Positions 11,634-20,300 of a DNA stretch of 64,000 bases are shown one piece after another. A program made the translations under genes and the position numbers. The DNA is taken from the NCBI GenBank assembly GCA_029204225.1, contig CM055103.1:844223-908222 (forward strand), given 5' to 3'. The DNA is from Diphasiastrum complanatum. Its lineage: Eukaryota; Streptophyta; Lycopodiopsida; Lycopodiales; Lycopodiaceae. The notes under the pieces were generated by a model. The model did not search any database. It saw only the letters and a program-made list of their open reading frames with translations, and was not told the origin of the DNA. How positions within the stretch are numbered: position 1 is the first letter of the stretch; the number at the start of each line of letters is the position of its first letter.

Positions 11634-11960
11634 CTATTGAAGATCAGAGGCTGAAAAGAAACTATTTTGGATCAGATCATAACACCTAATCATTTGTGAT
11701 TGTGAGGCTTGTGCATATTCAATACTAACAATGTTCTTTTCAATCCTATTGTTGACAATCTCCATTCTTGGATGAACACTCTCCTTAAGTGGATGAAACT
11801 TCTCCTTAAGTGGATGACAAATGCTCTTTTGAGTGAGTTGTAATTCTCCTAAAGGCTGAGCAAAGCTCCCATTTGGATGAAAGATCCCCTTTTTTGGGTG
11901 AACATATTGTAAGCTCCATTGTGAAGAGCATATTGTAAAGATTGTCATCAATTTTGGCAT
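11634..11960 (-). CDS. Antisense 108-codon ORF in the leader of B
   Basis: Open frame of 108 codons antisense to the element, inside the leader. It contains a short internal repeat of the type HPLKEKFHPLKESVHP, mirroring a DNA repeat (TTAAGTGGATGA) on the sense strand. The encoded protein is identical in D (28477-28803) and differs by one residue in E (49049-49375). No family is recognised. Because the leader is almost identical among the three elements, conservation may reflect recent shared ancestry rather than coding function. It could equally be a by-product of leader composition. Confidence 0.3.
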   Translation of the reverse strand: MPKLMTIFTICSSQWSLQYVHPKKGIFHPNGSFAQPLGELQLTQKSICHPLKEKFHPLKESVHPRMEIVNNRIEKNIVSIEYAQASQSQMIRCYDLIQNSFFSASDLQ

Positions 11961-11986
11961 AAATTTTGGTGTACTTTGTTGAGCAT

Positions 11987-12429
11987 GTAAGTAACTCTCC
12001 TTATGTAATTTGATTGGAGCATTTGCTGGAAGGTGTTAACCATTATGCAAGTGTGTTTTCAGGTTCTTAACAGGTTGAGGAACATTCTCATGTGAAGTGA
12101 TCTTAGATCTACATCTAAACACCAAGATTTGACAAGATAGTGAAGCTAGTCTTGTGATTCACTAAGTGTGCTCATTCATTCACCTCTAAATCTTGTATTT
12201 ATCACTTGCTGGAGTTTATAAACTTTTAGAAGTGTGGTTTACATGTGGTTTTACAGGTTGAATCAATATCTTAGTGTGGTGATCATATGTTGATCAAGTT
12301 TGTTCATTACTAGGTAATTTTGGCATCCTAGTTTTGGGTATTTTCTAAGAATGCAAGTAACTCTTCACACCATAACTTGATTTGGTCACTTGCTGGAAAG
12401 TTTGAGAGCTTAAGCAAGAGTGTGTTCAG
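11987..12429 (+). repeat. Three degenerate ~184-bp intron-like modules in the leader
   Basis: (C/A)TTGCTGGA occurs near 12022, 12205 and 12389, spaced about 184 bp. Each is followed by an AAGTGTG-like or AAGAGTGTG-like motif, then an acceptor-like CAGGTT (AG at 12062, 12256, 12429). GTAAGT occurs at 11987 and AAGTAACTCTTC at about 12356. D and E contain the same modules. Confidence 0.5.
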
Positions 12430-12576
12430 GTTGGTTTGAGTTTGTAATCCATTCTTAGTGTGTGCAAAGTGTTGCATGTGTTTCAATCTTCCTTTCTATG
12501 CTTGAAAGCCAAATAGTTTCAAGATAGAGGTCATTTAGGGTTCTAAATCTTTTAAGATCTTCTCCTTCTTCATTTA

Positions 12577-15477
12577 TTGAGAGAAAGGAGAGTGCTAGGT
12601 GCATTAGAACAGAGCCTAAGGACACAAGAAGATTTTAGCATCATGACATCCAATGGTGGAATCATGTTGGAAGCTAAAGAGAGGTTAAACTCTACAAACT
12701 ATTCAACTTGGAAAGTGAGGATGGAGTCTTTACTAGAGTTGAATGAGCTAATGGATATAGTTGTGGGAATTGAAGAAAGACCTCTAATTCTTCAAGAGCA
12801 ACTAAATTTTGATAGAAGGGCTAAAAGAGCCTTACATATCATAAAGATGAATGTTACCAATGAACTTCTTAAAGAAGTTGGTAAATGTACTTCTTCAAGT
12901 GAAGCATGGAATGCTTTGAAGAAGATCTATGAGTCCAAATCCACATCTAGGGTTCTCACCCTAAGAAGGCAAATCTTCCAAAGTTGTCAAAGAGAGGGAG
13001 AGAGTGCACATTCATTTGTCTTGAAGGTTAAATCCTTGAATGATGATCTAGCATGCATAGATGAAAGCATAAAGGATGGGGAACTAGTTCAAGTCATGTT
13101 GAATGGTTTGCTTGATGAACATTCTAACCTTGTACAATGCTTTGCTATACAAAAGTCCTTGCCAAGTGTCAATGACTTGCAAGAGATCTTGGTGGCTGAA
13201 GAGCATAGGTTGCAAGCCAAAGGTGGTGGTGCATCAACACAAGGTGGAGATGAAGAAGCTCTTTTCACAAAGGGCAAGTTCAAAGGCAAGTGGTCCAAGC
13301 AAGGTAGTTTGGAGCATGGAAAGCATTCTTCTTCTTTGCAAAGTAGGAAGCAAGATAAGTCCAAGTTCAAATGTTTTTATTGTGGAGTGAAAGGACATTT
13401 TGCAAATGAATTCCATAAGAAACAAAATGCTAGATCTAGGTTGAGATCTAATGTACTTCTTGGAGATGATAATTGTTGTGCTAACTTGGCAAGCTTTGGT
13501 GAATCTATGGTCAATTTTTTGGATCCATTGGATCTTGAAGATGCACTAGTGTTACCTACCAGTCATATGGAGTCATGTGGAGCTAAATTAACATCATGTT
13601 TGTACTCTTCTACTCATGGACTTCCAAGGCTTGGTGGTTCTTCAATGGTGCTAGATGGCAAGTGCAAAAATGGAAAAGGTAAGGAAGGAGCTAACTTCAT
13701 CAATGGAGTTGATGAAGATTCTTCTTTGGAAGTGATTGTTGCTAATGACTTGTTTGTTCATATGGAAAAAGATGGAGATGCTAAGTGTCATTCTTTGCAA
13801 GAAGATGGTTGTTCTTCTAATTCTTTTCATATTGATGTATGTAATCATGTGGGAAAAGATGATGGTGCTTTGAGCATGCTTGAAGGAAATGGTTCTTTTA
13901 CATCTTTTTGTGATAAAGTCATTTGTGCAACAAGTGGTGTCACATTTCTTCATAAAAAGAGTAGATCAAAGGTTTCTATCATGAGACTTGGTGAGGGAGA
14001 TCACAAGTCAAAAGGAAGAGAAGTATGTGAAGTGTTCAAAGTAGGATGTACTTTGAATGATGTTTTTATGAACGATAGTGAGGAAGAATCATTATCATAT
14101 GACTCATTACCTAAATCATTGAGTAGAAGTTCATGTTTGAAAAGAGAGAGTACTTCAATCACTCTTATGTTGAAGGTACTAAGGATTCTTTTCTTGGCTT
14201 CTAATATTCAAGAGTCTTCTACTTCTTATGGTGCAACTATCAAGAGGGAGGTTTCTAACTTTTGTGGTGCTAGCATTAAGAGGGAGTCTTGTGAAGGAAA
14301 GGGCAATGGAAGAGTGGTTCTTGGGAAGATCCAAAGCATGGATCTAACATCTCTTCATCAACTCAAAGCATTCTATGATTGTGGTGGATTGTTCATTCAT
14401 GGTCAAGATGGCAAAAGGTTGGTTGAAGAAGACTACATGGAGCAACTCAAGTGGCAACTTCTTCAAGGCAAGGGAGATATCATTGGTGAGCTTATTGAGG
14501 TTTGTTATGAACTCAAGAGGGCTGTTTTGATTAGGTTTGATACTCATCTTCACCTACTCTACTTCATGTTAAATGGAAATGTTGGAATCTATCTTTTGGT
14601 TTATGATGGTGGCATTGTTTTCACTAACTATAGTGAAGGGTCAAATTTGAGCATTGATGAGATCTTGTGGGATCTTAATCATGTGTTTGAGAGGGAGTAT
14701 CTTCAGAGTTTCAGATCTGAAGATGTTCACATATGCAAGATCTTTGATGTCTTATTGGAAGATCAAGAGGTTGATCTTGGATTGCTTCATCAACACCAAG
14801 AGACAAGTGGCAATTCGAAGCTAGTGAAAAGCATCAAAGAAGAGACAAATGGTCAAGGCATTTTGGATCTGTTTTTACAGGTTCTTGAAGGTTCAAGTAA
14901 GGTCTTTGGAGCTGCAAGGAAGTGTCTTCTTACTCTACCTCACTTGCCTAATCTCATGTATGAACATTGTTATGTCAATGTGTTGAAATTGTCAAATTTC
15001 AATAAAACTAGTTCCATAGTTTTGCATCCTTTGGATCTTGGAGATGGAATAGTTATCATTGCTGGTTTGTATGATCAAGTACATGAATTCATTCAGATCT
15101 TGAAAGGTATTGAAGTGGTCAATATGTTTTCTTTTGAACAAAGTTCAAGATCTAGTATTCTAGTGTTGGCAAATTGGCAACTTGTTGACATTGTAGGATC
15201 AAGCGTTGTGTGCAAATCTTGTGGAGGTACTTCAAGTATTTCAAGTTCAGGTTTTGGTCATTCAAATGGAGTAGGGAACACATCTTTTTGGCATTCATTC
15301 ACTCAAAGGCTTTCATGGATTGAAGATCTACAAAGGCAAGGTGGTGATGGAAGTTCATTCATGGAGATACATGTTGCATTCACTATATGTATAGTGAAAT
15401 GTGGAGGAGGCATGCAAACACTTGTTGATCACTTTCATTTACAACTTGTTTGCTGCTATTTTACAGAGAAACCATAG
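12577..15477 (+). CDS. Gag fused to RT-derived unknown domain (element B)
   Basis: 966 codons; the likely gag start is the internal ATG at 12643 (MTSNGG, matching MASNGG in D). Residues 23-260 are copia gag, followed by a CCHC zinc knuckle whose last Cys is Phe (C266, C269, H274, F279). The usual protease and integrase are absent. Residues 285-580 are Ser/Asp/Lys-rich, with one hydrophobic stretch (about 529-541). Residues 583-728 align by eye with copia RT: MDLTS for MDVTN, EEDYMEQ for EEDIYMEQ, LYFMLN for LYFRLN, LLVYDGG where LLIYVDD is expected, and GSNLSIDEI for GNNLDIDEI. The RT catalytic Asp pair is lost. It ends at TAG, where E reads through. It probably supplies a gag-like particle protein; polymerase activity is not expected. 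Confidence 0.7.
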   Translation: MRERRVLGALEQSLRTQEDFSIMTSNGGIMLEAKERLNSTNYSTWKVRMESLLELNELMDIVVGIEERPLILQEQLNFDRRAKRALHIIKMNVTNELLKEVGKCTSSSEAWNALKKIYESKSTSRVLTLRRQIFQSCQREGESAHSFVLKVKSLNDDLACIDESIKDGELVQVMLNGLLDEHSNLVQCFAIQKSLPSVNDLQEILVAEEHRLQAKGGGASTQGGDEEALFTKGKFKGKWSKQGSLEHGKHSSSLQSRKQDKSKFKCFYCGVKGHFANEFHKKQNARSRLRSNVLLGDDNCCANLASFGESMVNFLDPLDLEDALVLPTSHMESCGAKLTSCLYSSTHGLPRLGGSSMVLDGKCKNGKGKEGANFINGVDEDSSLEVIVANDLFVHMEKDGDAKCHSLQEDGCSSNSFHIDVCNHVGKDDGALSMLEGNGSFTSFCDKVICATSGVTFLHKKSRSKVSIMRLGEGDHKSKGREVCEVFKVGCTLNDVFMNDSEEESLSYDSLPKSLSRSSCLKRESTSITLMLKVLRILFLASNIQESSTSYGATIKREVSNFCGASIKRESCEGKGNGRVVLGKIQSMDLTSLHQLKAFYDCGGLFIHGQDGKRLVEEDYMEQLKWQLLQGKGDIIGELIEVCYELKRAVLIRFDTHLHLLYFMLNGNVGIYLLVYDGGIVFTNYSEGSNLSIDEILWDLNHVFEREYLQSFRSEDVHICKIFDVLLEDQEVDLGLLHQHQETSGNSKLVKSIKEETNGQGILDLFLQVLEGSSKVFGAARKCLLTLPHLPNLMYEHCYVNVLKLSNFNKTSSIVLHPLDLGDGIVIIAGLYDQVHEFIQILKGIEVVNMFSFEQSSRSSILVLANWQLVDIVGSSVVCKSCGGTSSISSSGFGHSNGVGNTSFWHSFTQRLSWIEDLQRQGGDGSSFMEIHVAFTICIVKCGGGMQTLVDHFHLQLVCCYFTEKP

Positions 15478-15717
15478 ATGGATACATGGAGGAATTCATT
15501 AATTGAGATTCTATGTTCTTTTACATGTACCATTTTTATGATTCTATGTAAAATTGATGTAAGAAATAGTGAAGCATCCTATATGGACACTATTATCTAT
15601 ATCAATTATGTTGTGTCCTATTTTGTACATATTAGGATCCTTGAGAAGAGATCTATTCTGATGATGGAGATCATTCTTAAGTTGGAACAAAGTAGTGTTG
15701 TAAAACTAGCAAGTTAA
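15478..15717 (+). CDS. C-terminal part of the B ORF after an in-frame TAG
   Basis: 79 codons directly in frame behind the TAG that ends the main ORF. E carries the same residues fused to the long ORF (1046 codons), so this is a separated tail, not an independent gene. It is hydrophobic at its start (LCSFTCTIFMILC). Its end (ILKLEQSSVVKLAS) resembles the last residues of D's polyprotein (MLKLASNVEEGV). C has the homologous tail at 56352-56594, also behind a stop. It could be expressed by stop readthrough, or be dead. Confidence 0.5.
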   Translation: MDTWRNSLIEILCSFTCTIFMILCKIDVRNSEASYMDTIIYINYVVSYFVHIRILEKRSILMMEIILKLEQSSVVKLAS

Positions 15718-15730
15718 GTTGAAGAGGGAG

Positions 15731-16377
15731 TGTGAAAATTGTCAACATTTCCTTGTCTAGTTTTAGGCCAAAATTGCTAAAAATGGCACATAGTTTAGGA
15801 TCTGACTTTTCACACGTGTGAAACAGGTCTAGATATTTTTAGTAAGTGTATTTTTTCAGTATGAAGAAGTGTCAAACTTCAAGACCTTCGAAATGAGTCC
15901 ATTTTCATGTATTTTGGACATATATGCCAATTTTACCTATATAGGGCATATTTTAGGTAAGGAGGGTCTAGAGAGAGGAGAGAGAGTCATCTCTCTCAGC
16001 TATATATAGCAGGTAGGCCGTGGAGAAACAGGTTGGAGCAGATCCATTGTATTCATTTGCTTAATGAGAGATTTTTCTATTGGGTTCTCCTTCCATTGTT
16101 GGCATTGTGTAGTGATTGAGTTCAAGCTTTGTGTGTATGATCTTAGGTGCTTTCCAAAAGTGATAGGCTGATGTATTATGGACTGTATAATGCTATTTTG
16201 GGCCGCACTTGATGTTTATGGAAGTTTCCATTTGTGATAAATGCTTTTTGATCAAGTTCTTTGCATTCTAGGTAGCATAGAATGTGTTGCCAATTCCTAG
16301 CTTATGTAGTTTGGAGTGCAAGCATTCAAGCCAATGATCTTGGAGTTTAGATCCACTTAGGATCTGTATTTTTCACA
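15731..16377 (+). repeat. 3' LTR of element B
   Basis: 647 bp, no difference from 10823-11469 seen by eye. Preceded by purine tract GAAGAGGGAG and followed by target duplication ACAGG. Confidence 0.95.
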
Positions 16378-16393
16378 ACAGGTTTTTATTCAC

Positions 16394-17164
16394 ATGGCAT
16401 CAATAGGTGGCATCCTATTGAAGGAAAGAAAGGATCCTGAGTGCAACCTTTGTGGCAAGGGAGGATATTTTTTCTCAAGATGCTACATAAAGAAGACCAG
16501 TCCATCCAAGGAGAACCAAAGCAAGGGGGACGAGGTGAAGGATGGAGCTTCAAGTTCAAATTGCAAATACAAGAAGGACAAGTCCAAGGAAAGGTGTTTT
16601 CTTTGTGGAAAGGTGAATGAAGCTTGGAGTCTCACGGGGACTTGCAAGATTTGTCTTCAAGAGTCCATCACAACACATGTCAAATCTTTTGAAATTTTTC
16701 ATTTGGAAGTGCATTGTTTGGTTCAAGATGAAAATATAGATGTCACTTTCATGAAAGTAACTTGGATTTTTTTTATGTCCTTGGAAAGTATTTTGCTTGG
16801 AACTTTGGACAAGCTCAAACTTATTGTTATTATCCAAGAGAAATCAATCAAGAATAAGGAGCAATCAAAAAATGAAAATAGTTTGATTTATGCTCTCATG
16901 TCAACTTATGAAGAACCATTTTGCTTTGAAGAGATTTTTGTATCTCAAAGGTGGATTAAGGCAATACTAGTTGAGTGTGATGCCTTAAAAGATAGCAAAA
17001 TATGTTTTCCTTGTAAGCTTACATTAGTTATGAAGTCAAAAAAATGGAAATATCTTCATAATGTAGGATATTTTGGTTTCAATAAGATAATGAATGATGT
17101 GTTCATTCATAAAAATGAAAATTGTAATTTTTCAATCTTAAAGCAAGTTGTAAACTTCTTATGA
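16394..17164 (+). CDS. Deleted gag with shuffled pol pieces (element O, ORF1)
   Basis: 256 codons. The N-terminus MASIGGILL matches the gag start of related elements, but it jumps straight to a zinc-knuckle-like CNLCGKGGYFFSRC (His replaced by Tyr). The capsid region is therefore deleted. A second CFLCGK follows at about residue 74. Residues about 162-200 (SLIYALMSTYEEP then RWIKAILVECDAL) match the copia integrase-RT linker (SYALSSFEEP, EWYKAMLDEYDAL in A). The stop TGA overlaps the ATG of ORF2 as ATGA. This is a non-autonomous remnant whose pol fragments are out of normal order relative to ORF2. No enzyme activity is expected. Confidence 0.5.
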   Translation: MASIGGILLKERKDPECNLCGKGGYFFSRCYIKKTSPSKENQSKGDEVKDGASSSNCKYKKDKSKERCFLCGKVNEAWSLTGTCKICLQESITTHVKSFEIFHLEVHCLVQDENIDVTFMKVTWIFFMSLESILLGTLDKLKLIVIIQEKSIKNKEQSKNENSLIYALMSTYEEPFCFEEIFVSQRWIKAILVECDALKDSKICFPCKLTLVMKSKKWKYLHNVGYFGFNKIMNDVFIHKNENCNFSILKQVVNFL

Positions 17165-17616
17165 GAATAAGTGAAGCATCCAAAGTGGACACTTATATCC
17201 ATAAGCAAGTAGTTAGCCTTATTGAGATGGAAATACCTTTTGATTTCAATATTGGAAAAATCATGCCAAGTTGTGGTGATTTTTGGACTTATGTTTCTAG
17301 CATAAGTAGTCTTGATTATCATAGGAAGTGCATATTGAATGGTCATACTTGTTGTGATCATTATGAGACATGGAGGTCTCGAATTTCCATCAAAAAGGAG
17401 CACCATGAAGAGGATCTTATGGAGTCATCTCAAAGTTCAAATGTTCCAAGGATTGAGGAGGAGAATCCTTCTCAAGGTTCAAGTGTGTCAAGGATTGAGG
17501 AGGAGATACCTTCTCAAATTGTGATTTCAAAAAGAAACTCAAGAAATACGGTTGAGTCCATGTGGCTCACATTTCAAGGGAAAGAGGAGCATATCTCATG
17601 TGGTATTGGACTTTAG
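17161..17616 (+). CDS. ORF2 of element O with integrase C-terminal/linker residues
   Basis: 151 codons starting at an ATG that overlaps the ORF1 stop. SEASKVDTYI near its start resembles SEASYMDTII in the B/E tail. Glu/Ser-rich repeats (RIEEENPSQGSS, RIEEEIPSQ) precede SKRNSRNTVES and WLTFQGKEEH, which match the copia linker TPRRSSRAKVEPSRLTYQGK. In normal copia order this linker comes before the SYALSSFEEP segment; here that segment lies upstream in ORF1. Likely a scrambled, non-autonomous coding remnant. Confidence 0.45.
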   Translation: MRISEASKVDTYIHKQVVSLIEMEIPFDFNIGKIMPSCGDFWTYVSSISSLDYHRKCILNGHTCCDHYETWRSRISIKKEHHEEDLMESSQSSNVPRIEEENPSQGSSVSRIEEEIPSQIVISKRNSRNTVESMWLTFQGKEEHISCGIGL

Positions 17617-17989
17617 TTGTGGACGACTTATGTCTAGAACACATCAATTCAAGAATAAGATTAACTATTTATATGTTCATACACGTCTGCATCAAACATA
17701 ACATAGATCCATGTGGACAACTTAATCAGTCAGAGTGTAGTTTGTTTATGCTACTCTGATATCATATCACTTGTAGAACGTTTTTCATTCAGTTTGATAG
17801 AGGAAGATTGTTGTTTGGAATTCATTATCATCACAAACCTACACCGAAAGTAATATTGGTTACTTATAAGATGTCTGTTGACAACCAGATTAACATTCGA
17901 CTCTATTTCATTCGAAATAAGTCAGGACTGTACCAATTAAACAACTTTTAACTGTCATCTCCTTGGGAAACGACATAAATACTACACAA
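17617..17989. other. Unassigned spacer with degenerate primer-binding-like site
   Basis: GCTACTCTGATATCA at 17750-17764 is the complement of a degenerate initiator-Met primer-binding site (TGATATCAGAGTAGC). No matching LTR is evident. Otherwise nothing is recognised. Confidence 0.3.
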
Positions 17990-18850
17990 ATCTGGCAAAT
18001 CTAGATTGGTATAGCATGACATCATGTGCTATGTTGTTCCAAAATCAAGAAACCATTCCTCTGATTGTTCAACATGGTAATGGTTCACCATAAAGGCTTC
18101 CTGCTCTTTGTCATTTGTGACACTCTGCTTCATGTTGACTGCATGGGCTTGCTGATTTGGCTGCTTCTTCTTGTCATTGTTGGATTTCAAGATCCGAAAG
18201 TCTTGGATTTCGTGCGTGGTTCGTCCTCTTGTAGTACTTGTGTTCTTCTTCGAGAATAATTCTTGTGAGTTGTTGATGGAGGATGAGGATGCTCCATTAT
18301 TTCTTGTCTTCTTCTTGTCTCCTCCTGTAGAAGCATAATAATGACTCTAGACAATTTTATATCTGAGTGTGTGATAATCATCATCATCCAATTTTCATAT
18401 GAGGATGGCAAACTTGACAACAAGGTCAATACTGCATCGGAGTTTTCAATCATTGAACCTATTGCCACCATATGCTCCATCAAAGTCTTAAATTGATCAA
18501 TGTTATTATGAACATAATCACTTTTTGACAGTCTGAGAGAGAAGAAGTTTCTCCTCAGATGCAGCTTCGAAGTGACATCTCTCACTTCGTATTATATATT
18601 TAGTATATCCCAAACATCTTTCAAGGATTGGGCTTGTCTAATAAGGCCAATCTGTGTGTCGGAGATGTTAAGAGTGATAAAGGCAAAAGCCTTGACATCC
18701 TTGAGCTTCCAATTAGAAATGGTTTGCTAATTGACACTAGAAATTAGTTCGATTCCAATGACTATTTCCCGAAGTTCTTTGGCCATAAGTACTACTCTTA
18801 TCTTGAATTTTCACAAGTGGTAATGCAAACCGTTGAGTTTGTCTACCACT
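17990..18850 (-). pseudogene. Ty1/copia gag-protease relic
   Basis: On the minus strand, 18585-18187 is open. It shows the UBN2-type gag signature: LRRNFFSLRLSKSDY, then NIDQFKTLMEHM, then LTLLSSLPSSYENW. Behind it, frame-shifted, come a Lys/Gln-rich stretch and WFLDFGTT followed by a stop and HMM near 18040. This is a decayed copia protease WxxDSGAxxHM. Upstream (18600-18850) more gag can be sensed but is interrupted by stops. It belongs to a copia lineage different from A-E. No LTR can be assigned. Confidence 0.65.
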
Positions 18851-19944
18851 AGAGCAGACTATGGTGGCAAATCCATCTGGAATTTCGGGATGAGTGTAAT
18901 ATGTAGATAGTAGATTGTATGACTAAAAATAATTATAGCAAAAGCCTATACTATATTATGATAATGTATGTTCTAATAATAATATCTAAATGCTTTGATA
19001 TAAAGCTAAAGCTCTGCTGGTCCGCCACTCAACGCGGGGCACTGGTCAGCGTGGGCAGGCTTGGCGGGACAAAAGAGGGATTGCGATGACCGGAGGCGAT
19101 GTGCATGTTAGGATCCTTGGTGCATGTAACTACATATATCATATTCAGATCATATTCAAACAAATTGAATTATGTCTTATTTGATCACTGTAGCTTCGAA
19201 GTCGATGGATCAAAAAGACTAGATTCTATAGCCATGCACAAATTCACTGAGTTATAGATTTAAATTTTATGCGCGGAAGCATAAAGCATCTAGGTAATTA
19301 GAACAATGAATTTGACTTATGCTATCAGGCACATGAATAGTTTAATCTACAAATAATTTATCTGCAAGCTTGAATCTATATGAACATGAATAAGATAAGC
19401 ATTCATTCACTACATACACGACTTGAATTCTTGAATGAATATTAATTAGTTGATGATAACAGTATGAATGTAGACAGAGTCGCGTTTTTTCCAAGGCAAT
19501 ACTCTGTAGTAACTGAGAGAAATAATAGAACAATTGCACTTTGGATGTTCAATCACTAATCATGTAGATTGACGATTCAGCTAGTGTAGATTTCAAAGTG
19601 TAACCTTACAATTGATAAGTTTATGAGTATTTGTACAAATGGCTAGCTAATTAAAAGAATGGTTAATCTATATATTGCAAATTAGATTAAGTCACTACTT
19701 AATGTTGTCAGTCGCTTTCGGACAGTATCTGAATCCGTTGGAGATCCTGTCCGGTCGTGACGAGAGTACGGTTGAGTCGCCTTCTGATTGACTTGACTTG
19801 AGAGTGACAGATGAGCTTGAATCAATCATGGTTGCTGAATGGTCATTGTGCCAGAATAGAAAACATTTGAGGTGGCAGATAGTCGACGTTACAGAATGAC
19901 TAAGTGGTTGAAAGTCAAAGTTGTCAAAATGTTCGACGCTGCAA
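18851..19944. other. Unassigned spacer
   Basis: No coding family recognised. A small GC-rich patch (about 19018-19110) stands out against AT-rich surroundings. Probably old LTR or leader sequence. Confidence 0.3.
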
Positions 19945-20300
19945 ATGTCAAATACTGGTATCTCGACTCAGCTGCAACCTCGCACATGACCAATAATTAG
20001 AAGGCCTTCACCACTTATGAGATGATCAATGGAAAGGAAATCATGATGGGGGACAAACGGTTAGTGGATGCCACCAGAAGAGGTTCAAAATGATTATGGC
20101 TTGGCGACAACCCTGCAAGATGTGCTTCACGTTCCCAACTCGGCCAAAAATCTGATATCGGTAGCGTGAATGATTGGTGTTGGCTATGATGTGGTCTTCG
20201 AGAAGGAAGGACGCACAATACAAACATGTAAGGGACCCATTGAAGTTGGGTTCCACACAAGAGGATTGTATCAACTCCAGGAAGGAGTTGAAAATGGTGG
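19945..20300 (+). pseudogene. Ty1/copia protease relic
   Basis: Plus strand reads YWYLDSAATSHMTNN, then a stop, then KAFTTYEMINGKEIMMGD. After a frameshift it reads LQDVLHVPNSAKNLISVA, then MIGVGYDVVFEKEG and TRGLYQL. This is the copia protease with its C-terminal segment and the run-up to GAG-pre-integrase. At least two stops and one frameshift make it dead. No integrase follows. Confidence 0.7.

Larger units (their letters stand above)
10823..16377 (+). mobile_element. Non-autonomous copia-type LTR retrotransposon B (complete)
   Basis: 5,555 bp with two 647-bp LTRs (10823-11469 and 15731-16377) that look identical by eye. It is flanked by the perfect 5-bp target duplication ACAGG (10818-10822 and 16378-16382). 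Primer-binding site at 11470, purine tract GAAGAGGGAG at 15721-15730. The internal part encodes gag fused to a non-standard ORF, with no protease, integrase or functional reverse transcriptase. Identical LTRs point to very recent insertion, so enzymes must have come in trans. Element E (44632-50186) is a sister copy of exactly the same length on the other strand. Confidence 0.95.
8128..17616 (+). mobile_element. Truncated non-autonomous copia element O, split by element B
   Basis: 5' LTR end, primer-binding site (9190) and a long leader (9203-10822) are interrupted by element B and resume at 16383. They continue into a short gag-like ORF that starts MASIGG, and a second ORF with integrase-RT linker pieces. 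No 3' LTR is found after 17616, so the element is truncated there. Removing B with one copy of its acagg duplication leaves the gag start codon 11 bases downstream of the joined site. Confidence 0.65.

Noticed and set aside
12577-12642. Upstream ATG as the true start of the B/E ORF
   Set aside because: The related element D is not open upstream of its MASNGG start, so the internal MTSNGG is the better start; the upstream 22 codons are probably leader.
13546-13700. Possible protease remnant at the start of the unknown region of B (TSHMESC compared with SSHMTRH)
   Set aside because: Too few matching residues, and C has both a genuine protease and the homologous downstream region, so the resemblance is probably chance.
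13651-13953. Antisense open frames inside the B/E ORF (also 14344-14553, 46456-46665, 47056-47358)
   Set aside because: Shadow frames of a long sense ORF; they are conserved only because the sense copies are nearly identical.
14107-14200. Idea that the B/E ORF hydrophobic stretch makes it an envelope-like protein
   Set aside because: Only one moderate hydrophobic segment, no signal peptide or cleavage site, and it lies before an RT-like part; envelope-bearing copia elements place env behind pol.
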